A stretch of 64,000 nt of DNA, taken from positions 310,001 to 374,000 of the forward strand of contig NZ_JAAVUR010000005.1 in assembly GCF_018449545.1 (NCBI RefSeq), in the 5' to 3' direction. This document shows, piece after piece, positions 34,290 through 43,900 of the stretch. Origin of the DNA: Granulicella sp. dw_53 (GTDB lineage: Bacteria; Acidobacteriota; Terriglobia; Terriglobales; Acidobacteriaceae). The notes beneath the pieces were generated by a model. That model searched no databases, was not told the origin of the DNA, and saw only the letters and a list, made by a program, of their open reading frames with translations. Made by a program: the position numbers and the translations under genes. Numbering within the stretch: the first letter of the stretch is position 1; every line of letters starts with the position of its first letter.

Positions 34290-35381
34290 ATGCGCCGCCG
34301 TGAATTTACTCGAAATCTGCTTGGACTTCCGCTTGCTGCTGCACTCCCTGGCATGGCCTTTGCCGCAGCCGGCTTCGATCCGAGTACCCTGCCGCAGGGT
34401 GGCTCGATCACTGATGTTCCGGGATTGAAGGTTGGGCATTACACGCTTACGGAGCGCCCTACAGGCTGCACCGTTCTGATCTGCGAAGAGGGTGCGACGG
34501 CGGGGGTGGATGTGCGTGGCTCTGCTCCTGGCACGCGCGAGACGGACCTGCTTAGCCCGATCAATGCGGTGCAGAAGGTCAATGCGATCATGCTCTCTGG
34601 CGGGAGCGCGTATGGTCTCGATGCGGCCAGCGGAGTGATGCGCTATCTCGAAGAGAAGAAGCTCGGCTACAAGATTGGGCAGCTTGGTGTAGTGCCTATT
34701 GTCCCGGCAGCGATTTTGATGGATCTGGGTGTGGGCAACTTCAAGATTCGGCCTAATGCTGAGTCTGGTTATAAGGCGTGTCTCGCAGCGAGTAGTGGTC
34801 CTGTTGCTGAAGGCAACGTTGGTGCGGGCGCGGGTGCGACTATCGGCAAGATGTTTGGGCCGAAGTTCTCGATGAAGTCGGGGCTTGGCACGGCCAGCGT
34901 GAGCATTGGCAATACCGGTATCGTCGTCGGGGCGTTAGTGGCTGTGAATGCGGTAGGCGATGTGGTGAGTCCGCAGACGGGTAAGGTTGTCGCCGGGGCT
35001 CGCGGTGAGGATGGAAAGGGCTATCGCGATTCGATGGCGGCGATGATGAATGGGTATCGTGTCGTGGTTCAGAATGCGGCGAACACGACCATCGGAGTCG
35101 TGGCTACGAACGCGAAGTTTACCAAGACGCAGATGAATAAGATCGCGCAGATGGCGCATGACGGATATGCCCGCGCGATCAATCCTGTCCACACGATGGG
35201 AGATGGAGACACGATCTTCTCGATGTCGACGGGCGCTTCGGACGTGACCGCAGATGTTACTGCGATCGGCGCGATTGCCGCGACGGTGATGGCGCGGGCA
35301 ATCGTGCGTGCGGCCATGCAAGCTACCAGCGTTCCGGAGTTAGGGCTCGTCGCGTATCGCGACTATGCGGGCCGTGGCTGA
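34290..35381 (+). CDS. P1/S58-family N-terminal-nucleophile hydrolase (DmpA/BapA/NylC-like), Tat-exported
   Basis: A 363-residue protein with a Tat-like leader (MRRREFTRNLLG) and the family body SITDVPGLKVGHYT, RGSAPGTRETDLLSP, INAVQKVNAIMLSGGSAYGLDAASGVM. These enzymes self-cleave to free an N-terminal nucleophile. In DmpA/BapA this is Gly-Ser; here the aligned site is Asn265-Thr266 (ANTTIGVVATNA), as in the nylon-oligomer hydrolase NylC (Asn-Thr). It should split peptides with beta- or D-residues, or linear amides, in the periplasm. ATG 34290 has AAGAGGG upstream; the TTG frame start at 34263 is rejected. 40 bp after the symporter, same operon. Confidence 0.88.
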   Translation: MRRREFTRNLLGLPLAAALPGMAFAAAGFDPSTLPQGGSITDVPGLKVGHYTLTERPTGCTVLICEEGATAGVDVRGSAPGTRETDLLSPINAVQKVNAIMLSGGSAYGLDAASGVMRYLEEKKLGYKIGQLGVVPIVPAAILMDLGVGNFKIRPNAESGYKACLAASSGPVAEGNVGAGAGATIGKMFGPKFSMKSGLGTASVSIGNTGIVVGALVAVNAVGDVVSPQTGKVVAGARGEDGKGYRDSMAAMMNGYRVVVQNAANTTIGVVATNAKFTKTQMNKIAQMAHDGYARAINPVHTMGDGDTIFSMSTGASDVTADVTAIGAIAATVMARAIVRAAMQATSVPELGLVAYRDYAGRG

Positions 35382-35452
35382 ACAAGATTTCCACTAGTTA
35401 ACAAAGCTACATCGTCGGTTTTTCTCAACTCATTTTTACCTACAGGAGACCT

Positions 35453-37411
35453 ATGCGCATTTTTAAGTGTTGTCCCTACTCATTGCTGCTCGCTCTCCCT
35501 CTTGCTTTGGGCGCACAATCCAAAGTTCCGCAACATCCGTTGGATGGCCTCACGACGGACGAGTACTGGAAGGTGCATGACGTCCTGCAGAAGAGCGGAC
35601 ATATTAACGAGAAGACGTTGACGTCGAGTTTGCTGCTGCATGAGCCAGCGAAAGATACGGTGCTGGCGTGGAAGGAGGGTCAGCCGATTCCGCGTGAGGC
35701 GGATGTGATCCTGCTCGATGAAGGAAAGACCTTTGAGGCGCGCATCGATCTTACGGGTCAGAAGCTCGAGTTCTGGAACGCAATTCCTGGCGTGCAAGCG
35801 CCTGTAACCGGCTCGGAGTTCGCCGCCATGGGGGATATCGTCAAGCATGATGCTCGCGTGCTCGCGGCGCTCAAGGCGCGAGGCATCACCGATCTCTCTA
35901 CGGTGAACTGCGGCGCCGGGCCCTTGTCGTTCCTGGTCTTTCCCGAGCAGGATGGGCAGAGAATCGGATGGGGCGAGTGCACGGATATTCATGGCGCATA
36001 CCATAGCTGGGGGCGCACGGTGGAAGGCATCCACATCCTTGCCAATCTGACTACAAAGAAGGTGTTGCGAGTTCTCGATACTGGAGCCGTTCCGGTTCCC
36101 AGTGGTCCCACGTCGTTTGAAGAGGCCGAGAGCACTCCCCGCGCCGGAACTACTCCTCTTATCGTGATGCAGCCGATGGGACCCGGTTACAAGATAGACA
36201 AAGGTGAAGTGAACTGGCAGAACTGGCACTTCAGATTTCGCCTCGACCCGCGTGTCGGGCCGGTCGTCAATATGGTTCGCTATCAGGATGGAGAGCGGCT
36301 CCGTTCGGTGCTTTACGAGGGCTCGCTCTCAGAGATGTATGTTCCTTATATGGATCCGGAGGAGGGCTGGAACTCGCGGGCGTTCCTCGATGCGGGAGAG
36401 TTTCTGCTAGGCGGACTCATCAAGCCGGTGGGCCCGGATGACTGCCCGGAGAACGCCGAGTACTTTACAGGCTACGCACCGTCCGATCACTCCGCGCCGA
36501 TCCGCAAGGCTCAGGCAGCGTGCATGTTCGAGCGTGCAAGCGGCAATCCGGCGTGGCGTCACTTTGAAAATAACCAGATCAATGGCCGTCCCAGCCGCGA
36601 ACTGGTGCTTCGTACTGCTGCGGTGGTAGGGAACTACGACTATCTGATGGACTGGATCTTTCAGCAGGACGGTACGATTCGTGTGGCGGTCGGCGCAACA
36701 GGAATCGTGGAGACGAAGAGTGTCAAAGAGACCTCGGTTGAGCCTATGAAGCATGATGGCATGGCTAAGCCGTCCTATGGCACACTGGTCGCCCCCAACA
36801 CCGTAGCGGTGAACCACGATCACTTCTTCTCCTATCGGCTTGACCTTGACGTCGATGGAACGAACAACAGCTTCATGATCGATCGCATGGTCGCACAGCC
36901 GATCAAGCAGCATACCCGCACCAGTATCTGGGCTGTCGAGTCGTCGCTCGCGCATACCGAGAAGGATGGCATTCTGGATATCGATCTCCACAAACCTAGT
37001 ATGTGGAACTTCATCAGTACGTCCGAGCATGGGAAGCTCGGCCATCCTACCGGCTTCGAGATTATGCCCGGAGCCACTGCCGTCTCTCTCGTATCGCCGG
37101 ACGATCCTGCGCAGAGGGTGGGGGCATTCTCAGCGCATCAACTTTGGGTGACGCCGTACAAGCCGGATGAACTCTACGCAGCGGGGACTTATGTGACCAG
37201 CAGCAAGGGTCTCGAAGGGCTGCCTGCCTGGACCAAGGCGAACCGCTCTATCGAGAACACCGATATCGTCGCCTGGTACACGCTGGGCTTTCATCATGCG
37301 GTCCGTGTTGAAGACTGGCCGGTCATGCCTACGATGTGGCATGACTTCCTGATTCGTCCCGTCAACTTCTTCGATGAGAATCCAGCGATGACTCTTCCAC
37401 ATAAACCCTAG
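35453..37411 (+). CDS. Copper amine oxidase, periplasmic
   Basis: A 652-residue quinoprotein amine oxidase with a signal peptide (ending near LALGAQ). The TPQ cofactor tyrosine is Tyr395 in VVGNYDY, the catalytic base is likely Asp313 (AFLDAGE), and copper ligands are His455 and His457 (AVNHDHF) plus His614 or His615 (LGFHHAVRVEDWPVMP). It oxidises primary amines to aldehydes, ammonia and peroxide. Last gene of the operon behind the P1 peptidase (71-bp gap, AGGAGA ribosome site), which suggests oxidative deamination of amines released by the peptidase or of imported amines. It converges on the methyltransferase gene. Confidence 0.93.
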   Translation: MRIFKCCPYSLLLALPLALGAQSKVPQHPLDGLTTDEYWKVHDVLQKSGHINEKTLTSSLLLHEPAKDTVLAWKEGQPIPREADVILLDEGKTFEARIDLTGQKLEFWNAIPGVQAPVTGSEFAAMGDIVKHDARVLAALKARGITDLSTVNCGAGPLSFLVFPEQDGQRIGWGECTDIHGAYHSWGRTVEGIHILANLTTKKVLRVLDTGAVPVPSGPTSFEEAESTPRAGTTPLIVMQPMGPGYKIDKGEVNWQNWHFRFRLDPRVGPVVNMVRYQDGERLRSVLYEGSLSEMYVPYMDPEEGWNSRAFLDAGEFLLGGLIKPVGPDDCPENAEYFTGYAPSDHSAPIRKAQAACMFERASGNPAWRHFENNQINGRPSRELVLRTAAVVGNYDYLMDWIFQQDGTIRVAVGATGIVETKSVKETSVEPMKHDGMAKPSYGTLVAPNTVAVNHDHFFSYRLDLDVDGTNNSFMIDRMVAQPIKQHTRTSIWAVESSLAHTEKDGILDIDLHKPSMWNFISTSEHGKLGHPTGFEIMPGATAVSLVSPDDPAQRVGAFSAHQLWVTPYKPDELYAAGTYVTSSKGLEGLPAWTKANRSIENTDIVAWYTLGFHHAVRVEDWPVMPTMWHDFLIRPVNFFDENPAMTLPHKP

Positions 37412-37426
37412 CAGGGAGGCATACGG

Positions 37427-37456
37427 AGCGGCCTTTGCCATCAATGAAAGGCCGCT
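37427..37456. terminator. Hairpin between convergent genes
   Basis: A perfect 10-bp stem AGCGGCCTTT/AAAGGCCGCT with a 10-nt loop, located between the amine oxidase stop and the methyltransferase stop. No T-run follows on the plus strand, so it may end transcription only weakly or act from both sides. Confidence 0.5.
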
Positions 37457-37476
37457 TCGCTACTGCATCAGCTCTG

Positions 37477-38457
37477 CTAAGTAATCACTGGGTGGATTGC
37501 GAGTGGTGAGTTGCAGGAGTATTTCCGCAACGGGTCATTGCGACCCTGACGGATCTCGTAAGTGATCACATTCAAGTGTGGAACATTGATGTCGTCAGAG
37601 TTTTTGACTAGTGTGTAAGAGCCGGTCCTGCGACTCCGAGTTACATTGATCCCCGTAATGTTGCTCATCCATCTTGCGAGATCTGGAACTTGTCTTGGGT
37701 CGTGGTTTGTTGCGTTTGGCATATCGATCTCCACTTGGATCGATGTAAATACCAGCACTCCTCCGACCTTTAATAGGCTAAGGTATCGCTTCAGATCCTC
37801 CACCAGGGTTTGGGTGTAGTACATGACTCCATTCAGGTCTGTAATAAGGTCGAACTTCCCTCTTTCCAGATGGAGTTCAGCGTCAGAGATGCCTGAGAAA
37901 TATTTGCCTGAGACATAATCGAACCGGTCAGGGTACTTCTCTTTCGCTGCTCTGACCGATGGAGCGGCAGTCGTCGGGATTTGATAGCCGGTAGCTATAC
38001 ATTGCCCTTTACCTCCGCCATCCAGATACGCGATCATGGCTCGCGCTTCGCCCGCACCACCATCGAGCCAGCGGCTACTGGCCGTCATACTGGCTAAAGC
38101 ATTTGTAAAAGCACTTCCAAAGGAGTTCGTGTATTCCTGCGAATCGGAGGTGACGCGGAAGCTATTCTCAGCCAGGCGCCTGACCTGTTCCCTGGACTCC
38201 AGCATGATCTTTTCCATCGCCAACGTCATCTTCAACTGCCTAAAAGCGCTGACGTATTGCAGCTTTTTCCCTCCCGGCAAACGGTCGAGGCACATTTCGA
38301 TGAACCGGAGGCTCTCCGGCGAAGGCGCTCGGTTATAGGTATCGATAGCGTCCAACGTCTCACGGAAGGAACTTCGGGAGCGGGTCCAGCCTGTTACGCT
38401 GGCATTACTCTCCCCAATCATTCGTGAAAATACCCTAAGATCGTTTGCCGAGATCAT
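37477..38457 (-). CDS. Putative class I SAM-dependent methyltransferase
   Basis: A 326-residue protein. Residues about 130-150 (SSRWLDGGAGEARAMIAYLDGG) match the glycine-rich SAM-binding motif I, FDLITDLNGVMYYTQTLVEDL resembles motif IV, and LLKVGGVLVFTSIQVEI resembles the motif VI strand. The N-terminal 120 residues are helical and unrecognised. The gene stands alone, converging on the amine oxidase, and looks AT-richer than its neighbours, like the DUF4157 gene, so recent gain is possible. Substrate unknown. Confidence 0.6.
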   Translation of the reverse strand: MISANDLRVFSRMIGESNASVTGWTRSRSSFRETLDAIDTYNRAPSPESLRFIEMCLDRLPGGKKLQYVSAFRQLKMTLAMEKIMLESREQVRRLAENSFRVTSDSQEYTNSFGSAFTNALASMTASSRWLDGGAGEARAMIAYLDGGGKGQCIATGYQIPTTAAPSVRAAKEKYPDRFDYVSGKYFSGISDAELHLERGKFDLITDLNGVMYYTQTLVEDLKRYLSLLKVGGVLVFTSIQVEIDMPNATNHDPRQVPDLARWMSNITGINVTRSRRTGSYTLVKNSDDINVPHLNVITYEIRQGRNDPLRKYSCNSPLAIHPVIT

Positions 38458-38588
38458 GAAAAATTACACTCCATCTCTGGACTGGTTTCTATCCTTTGAT
38501 GGATAACAAAACGAGTTGCTGTTTATTCCATTCCGCGAGAGGAATGCGTCGGGGACAACCTGGGTCGCGCAGCCTGTGTATCGCTCTT

Positions 38589-39770
38589 CTAGGTCGTAAG
38601 CCGCAGAAGAGCTTTGAGCGTAATAGGGGATTGGCTCTGCGCATTTCCGGGCATGCCGTTGCCGATGAGCAAAGCCTGTCCGTAGCCTTCATGCCATACC
38701 AGGAAGCTCGCGCCTTCATCGGGAAGGCGCTGAAGATTCAGGTAGCTCAGGTAGGCTCCCATCTCCGCATCGATCAGCGAGCCGCGGCCATCGGGTGGAG
38801 GCTCCAGTTCAGGATAGGTAAAGCGGAGGTCGATGGAAGTGGCTTCGCTGCGAGGTGTGAAGCGAGCCAGCAGGGTTTGGGGCTGAGCGCGTCGTAGAAC
38901 TTCGCGAACGGTCCACTGGACGAAGGTCGTCGCGTATAACTGGGTGCCTGATCCGCCGGTGAAGATCTCCATGGCGAAGGCCCGCAGTACCGGGTCGGGC
39001 ATGGAGGCGAGGCCGATCTGCTCGGGCGTCAGTTGGAGGAGCGTATGCCGCAATCCTTCAGGACCGCTGGCTCCATCCGTGTTGCGCGTCGCGTTGAAGC
39101 GAGCGAGGAGTTGTTGACGAGTCGACTTGAGACCGTCATAGGAGAGCGATACCACGGAAGCAGGCGAGGGTGAACGATCTGCTTCGCCGGAGAGACGCCA
39201 GTGCGCATAAGGCGCGGGGGCCGCGGCTGCACGAGCCGATAACCACTCTCCAAGGGTGTTGGGCTCTTCGTCTTTGACGTTGGGGAAGAAGGTGCCGTGA
39301 GGGCGAAGCTTGAGAAACAACGAGGGCGTGCTGGACTCTGCGCTGAGACGCCGGTCGAGAGCAATCGTGACGAAGCGAGCAGGCTTGATGGGAGGAGATG
39401 TCTGGGTGGGAAGCGTAGCCGGAACGAGCAACTTTGCGGCGTCGTGAAATGCACCGATCTGGCCTGAGCTCCAAAGCTCGGCGCTCATCTTCTCTACGAA
39501 GCTTGCGGGGTCCGTGGCCCAGTCGAGATGCTGCAGTTCAGGGGAAAGTTGCAGCGCGGCAAAGGCGCGAACCGCCGCTTCTATCGCTGGGGAGTGAGGG
39601 GATGCGAGGGCTTGAAGCGACCGTTTGAGTTCTTGGAGTTCGACAGGGAAGAGCCGGTCCGCGCGAGCTATCTGCTGCATCATGATCGCCGCGAGTGGGA
39701 TAGGCAGCTTTCGCAACAGCGGAAGCTGCTGGGTCGCGAGGGACGAAGGCTTCTGCGCATCGCCGATCAC
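38589..39770 (-). CDS. Hypothetical protein coupled to a phosphatase-like gene
   Basis: About 393 residues from GTG 39770, which overlaps the stop of the upstream gene as GTGA. The longer frame (to 40061) only shadows that gene. No domain is recognised: the protein is Leu/Ala-rich, has no clear signal peptide or membrane helix, and contains LFLKLRPHGTFFPNVKDEEP and a Pro/Ser-rich tail segment. The tight coupling implies it works with the Tat-exported phosphatase-like protein. Function unknown. Confidence 0.65.
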   Translation of the reverse strand: MIGDAQKPSSLATQQLPLLRKLPIPLAAIMMQQIARADRLFPVELQELKRSLQALASPHSPAIEAAVRAFAALQLSPELQHLDWATDPASFVEKMSAELWSSGQIGAFHDAAKLLVPATLPTQTSPPIKPARFVTIALDRRLSAESSTPSLFLKLRPHGTFFPNVKDEEPNTLGEWLSARAAAAPAPYAHWRLSGEADRSPSPASVVSLSYDGLKSTRQQLLARFNATRNTDGASGPEGLRHTLLQLTPEQIGLASMPDPVLRAFAMEIFTGGSGTQLYATTFVQWTVREVLRRAQPQTLLARFTPRSEATSIDLRFTYPELEPPPDGRGSLIDAEMGAYLSYLNLQRLPDEGASFLVWHEGYGQALLIGNGMPGNAQSQSPITLKALLRLTT

Positions 39771-40927
39771 AAGCCGAGCTCCCGAATGAGATGGCCCTGC
39801 GACATGCGGGCGTCGCAGCCAAATAGCGCCGCCACGGTGGGTGTCAGGTCGATCGATTCGATTGGACGGTCGACGACTGTGTTTTGTCGTACATCGGGTC
39901 CGAGGGCCATCATCCATGTCGTTCGCGAGAGAGCGTCGCCGGTGCGATGATGCTGGAAGCCATTGCCTCCGGCGTCTCCATCGGAGTCGCGGCCAAAGTC
40001 CGGAAGGATGAGCAGATTGGTCTGGTCCTTGTACTCGGGTTCGCTTTGGATAGTGCGCCATAGCTCGGCGCAGATGGTGTCAGAGCGGCGGATGCCCTCA
40101 AGATAGAGGGAGAACGCGCCGGTGTGGGCTACGTCGATATCGTGGAGCGTCACCCACAGCAGGCAGGGAGCGACCTCCCGCATAATACGGCGGGCGACGA
40201 AGAGAGATAGCTCGTCGGGGCTATTCAACGTGCTGGCGTGAGCGGCGAAGTCCGCGACCGAGAGCTTCAGCATGGAGGCGACCTGCTCGGAGGGCATCTC
40301 CGATGCAAGCGCAACCGGGGCCTGGATGGGGGACTCGTAGTTATCGTTGAGCAGGTGCTCGAGCCCGCCGAATGCGGCTGAGCCATCCGCGTGGGCGAGC
40401 AATCTCTTGGGTAGGATGACGCTGGCTCCTGCTCCCGTATAAAGACCATGGGAGCTTTGGCCGATGCGGTTGAAGCCATTGCTTGGCGCGACCACCCATG
40501 CGTCGGACGCCGGGCGCTTGAGACTCTGCCGAAAGTATTCGAAGAGGGTAGGGTTCTCGGGCGAGACGTCGGCGAAGTTGTTGAAGCGCTCGTAGACGCC
40601 AGTGGCGAGCGATGCGGTCGCGACATAGTGGCCGAGGATACCGCGATTGACTACCTGGGTGAAGAAGGCCGCTTGCGGCATCAGTTCTTGCAGCATTCGC
40701 GGGATATTCTGCTGTCCTTCGGGGGCGAAGGTCTCCTCGTCGCGGGCACCTCCGCCGAAGGTAACGACGACTACCTTGCGGCGCTTCACGGCGCTGCCCC
40801 AGGCGCGTCGCGGAAGGACGCTGGAGACGGTGGTCGCGAGGGCGGAGCCACAGAGGCCGCGCAGGAACTCCCGCCGGTCGTAGCTCCGTCCCGCTGCCAG
40901 CCGATTCCATTGGTCCACTTGATTCAT
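39767..40927 (-). CDS. Tat-exported alkaline-phosphatase-superfamily-like protein
   Basis: A protein of about 386 residues with a clear twin-arginine leader (YDRREFLRGLCGSALATTVSS). The core begins KVVVVTFGGGARDEETF, has LLILPDFGRDSDGDAGGNGFQHHR with possible metal Asp/His residues, and ends in SIDLTPTVAALFGCD, the strand-helix typical of sulfatase/alkaline phosphatase folds. The usual Ser/Thr/Cys nucleophile motif is not obvious, so catalysis is doubtful. ATG 40927 with GGGTGG upstream is preferred to GTG 40936. It lies just past the TonB terminator, on the same strand. Confidence 0.72.
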   Translation of the reverse strand: MNQVDQWNRLAAGRSYDRREFLRGLCGSALATTVSSVLPRRAWGSAVKRRKVVVVTFGGGARDEETFAPEGQQNIPRMLQELMPQAAFFTQVVNRGILGHYVATASLATGVYERFNNFADVSPENPTLFEYFRQSLKRPASDAWVVAPSNGFNRIGQSSHGLYTGAGASVILPKRLLAHADGSAAFGGLEHLLNDNYESPIQAPVALASEMPSEQVASMLKLSVADFAAHASTLNSPDELSLFVARRIMREVAPCLLWVTLHDIDVAHTGAFSLYLEGIRRSDTICAELWRTIQSEPEYKDQTNLLILPDFGRDSDGDAGGNGFQHHRTGDALSRTTWMMALGPDVRQNTVVDRPIESIDLTPTVAALFGCDARMSQGHLIRELGL

Positions 40928-40939
40928 CGCTGCCACCCG

Positions 40940-40982
40940 CGGAAAAAGAAAGCCGCCCCGGAATTATAACGACCGGGGCGGC
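40940..40982 (-). terminator. Intrinsic terminator after the TonB receptor (minus strand)
   Basis: Read on the minus strand: GCCGCCCCGG, 11-nt loop, CCGGGGCGGC, then TTTCTTTTT. A perfect 10-bp GC stem (40952-40961 with 40973-40982). It ends the receptor transcript and probably reduces expression of the phosphatase-like pair behind it. Confidence 0.85.
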
Positions 40983-40998
40983 GGTTAGGGTAACGAGG

Positions 40999-43900
40999 TT
41001 AGAAGGAGAGGCGCATCGCGAGCTGGATGACACGCGCGTTGGGAAGGATCCCGCTAAACCTCGTCTGGGTGATTGCCTGTCCGCTAGAGCCCTGTAAGGC
41101 GGAGCCAGGATTGCTGAAGCTGGGGTGATTGAGCAGGTTGAAGGCATCGCCGCGAACCTGCAGAGCCGATTCGTGGAAGGGGATCTTGAAGCTCTTGAAC
41201 AAAGACATATCGAGCTTGTTGAAACCGGGTCCGACGATGGATTGACGCCCTCGAGGTCCGAAGGGAGTCAATCCTGCGATGTTCGACGCGATCAGGTTCT
41301 GGCTGGCATCGGAGACGGTAGACGCCTGCGGGGGATTGGCGAATGCGCAAGGATTGAACCATTGCTGTAGGGTTCGCGTCTTTGTTGCGCAATTGAACTG
41401 CGGCTGCGTAGCAGGGTTGGCGGTACCTCCAGACGCGAATGGATCGCCGATACGGAAGGGATAGCTGGAGCCCTGGTTGGTTGAGGTAAGGAAGATGGGG
41501 TTGCCGCTCTGCACCTGGAAGATGAAGCTGGTCTTCCAGCCACCGGCCAGCGCGTCGACGATACCACCCTTGTTCAGGAACTTTCTTCCTTTGCCGAAGG
41601 GCAGCTCGTACTGGGGCGAGAAGGTAAAGCGATTGCGCACATCCTGCGTGCAGGCGCCGTAGTCGTAGCGGAAGCCCAGAGCCGTCGGGTTACGGTAACC
41701 GCCTTGCTGGCTCTGTCCGATGGGACCAAAGGCATCGTCGAGGCAGTGAGCCCAGGTATAACCAGCCAGGAAGTACAGGCCATTCGAGTACTTCTTCTCG
41801 ATCTTGGTCTGCAGGGAGTCGTAGCGGCCGATGCCTTGATTTGCAACGTTGACGATATTGAAGTCAAAGAACGGCTGCAGGCTCTGCCCGTTGGCGCCCT
41901 TGGGAACTGCTCCGTTGAAGACGTTGGGGTTGTAGCTCATCCTGAGGTGCTTGCTCTCGTTGCCCTGGTAGCCGATGGTGAACGAGAGAGTATCGCTCAA
42001 TGCGTGCTGCAGGTTGAGATTGTACGAGGTGGTTACGGCCGACTTGGCGTTCTGGTCGTTGGCATAGATAGTGCCGATGCTGGCAGCGTTCGCCAACGCC
42101 GCAGGATCGTTCGCAGCCGCGCCGAAGCCGGTCTCGAGGGTCTGTCCATTGGTGGGGCAGGTGACGACGTTGTTTACATTCTGGCAGACGTCAGGGGTTG
42201 GGATGAAGTTCGCATTGGCAAAGAAGGGCGCATTGTTTGCGAGGTTGAGTCCTAGACCGATGTTCTCCAGGCCACCGTAGAAGAGACCTCCACCGGCGCG
42301 AATGACGGTCTTAGGATCGGCTGCAAAGGCGAGGCCGATGCGAGGAGCAAAGTTCACCTTGCGGGGGTTCACCAGGTAGTCGTTGTTGGAGTACTGGATC
42401 CCGATGTGGTCTCTGGCAAACGTCTGCAGAAGAACGGGGGCAATGGGGAAGTTCTGCTGTGACTGGGGAATGATGTAGGTTCCCGTTCCCTGGTTGTTCG
42501 GCGCATAGTTGCCGACGAAGTTGGCCTGGTGATTGTTCAACTCGCGCACCGGCTGGGTGTACTCCCAACGGAGACCGAGATTGAGCGTCAGGCGTGGTGT
42601 GACCTTCCAGTCGTCCTGCGCGTAGGCTGCCTCGTACCAACGCAGATCAGTCAGTGGGGTCACACTGTTGAGTGCGGAATTGTTCATATCATCCAACAAG
42701 AAGTCGGCGACTCCGGAACCAGTCACCACGGACGGTTGTCCCGGATCCGAGGTATAGACGCCGCTGAAACTCTGGGTGCCGATACCGTTTGGCGGCTGGA
42801 GGCCGAAGAACCGTATGTGCTGGAAGTTGATGCCGACCTTCACACTGTGGCGTCCCCAGACCTTCGATACGTTATCGATGATCTGAAGCACATCCTGCTT
42901 TTCGTCGGAAGGCAGAAAGCCGGGAACGCCAATTGTGTGAAGCGTTGAGCTTCCGCCTATTCCTGTGGTGCCGAAGCTGATGAGAGGAAAGCCGCCGAGA
43001 GTCGGACCAGCCGGAATACCACCTAGACCAAACTGAGCGGCGATGTCTGTCCCGCTATTGACCTGGAGGTAAGAGGCGTGGAGGAAGTTGTAGCCGACGC
43101 GAAACTCATTCGACAAAGTAGGACTGAAGAAGTGCGTCTCTCCGAAGACTCCGCTCTTTGCATAGTTTGAGCTTTGTCCGGTGGCTCCGAAGCTCCCGCC
43201 ATCGAGAATTCCCAGCGGTGGTGTATAGGTGGTTGGATTGTTGGAGTAGCTGTAACGTCCGAAGATCTGATCGTGCTCCGAGGGATTGAAGTCGAGGCGC
43301 GCATCGTACTGCGTTGTGTTGATGGTGAAGGACGTCGCCGGAATCGTGTAGTTCTGAAATACCTGATGGGCTGCACCCTGGTTCGGGGCGGGGAACAGGT
43401 TCAGAATCCTTTGGGCGACAGGGCTGATCTGGTTCGGACAGATGACGTTGCGGACGCCGTTGCAGGTGAGAAAACGCTGAGGAGTACCGGGGGTCTCTGT
43501 GCCTCCGACGGAAGTCGTGTTGTTGCCGCCAGGCAGATAGAGGGCGATCGCTCCGGCGCCGTTCGTGTTGGCTGGGTTGAGAAGCTCAGTGAAGTCACCG
43601 TTCCGCATCTGGGCGGTCGGGACGGATTGGTTCGGCTGAGAGGGCACAAAAGAGGAGATTCTGTCGCCTTGCGCGTCGGCGAAGAAGAAGAGCTTGTCAT
43701 GCCAGATCGGCCCTCCGAAGGTGGCGCCGAACTGGTTCTGGTGAAATGCGGTCTTACCCGTTCGGTTGAAGTAGTCGGAGGCAGCGAGGCGGTCGCTCTC
43801 GAAGTACTCCCACAGTGAGCCGTGGAACTGATTGGTGCCTGACTTGATCGATGCGTTGATAGCGGCGCCGGTCGAGTGGCCGAGCTCCGCGCTGTACTCG

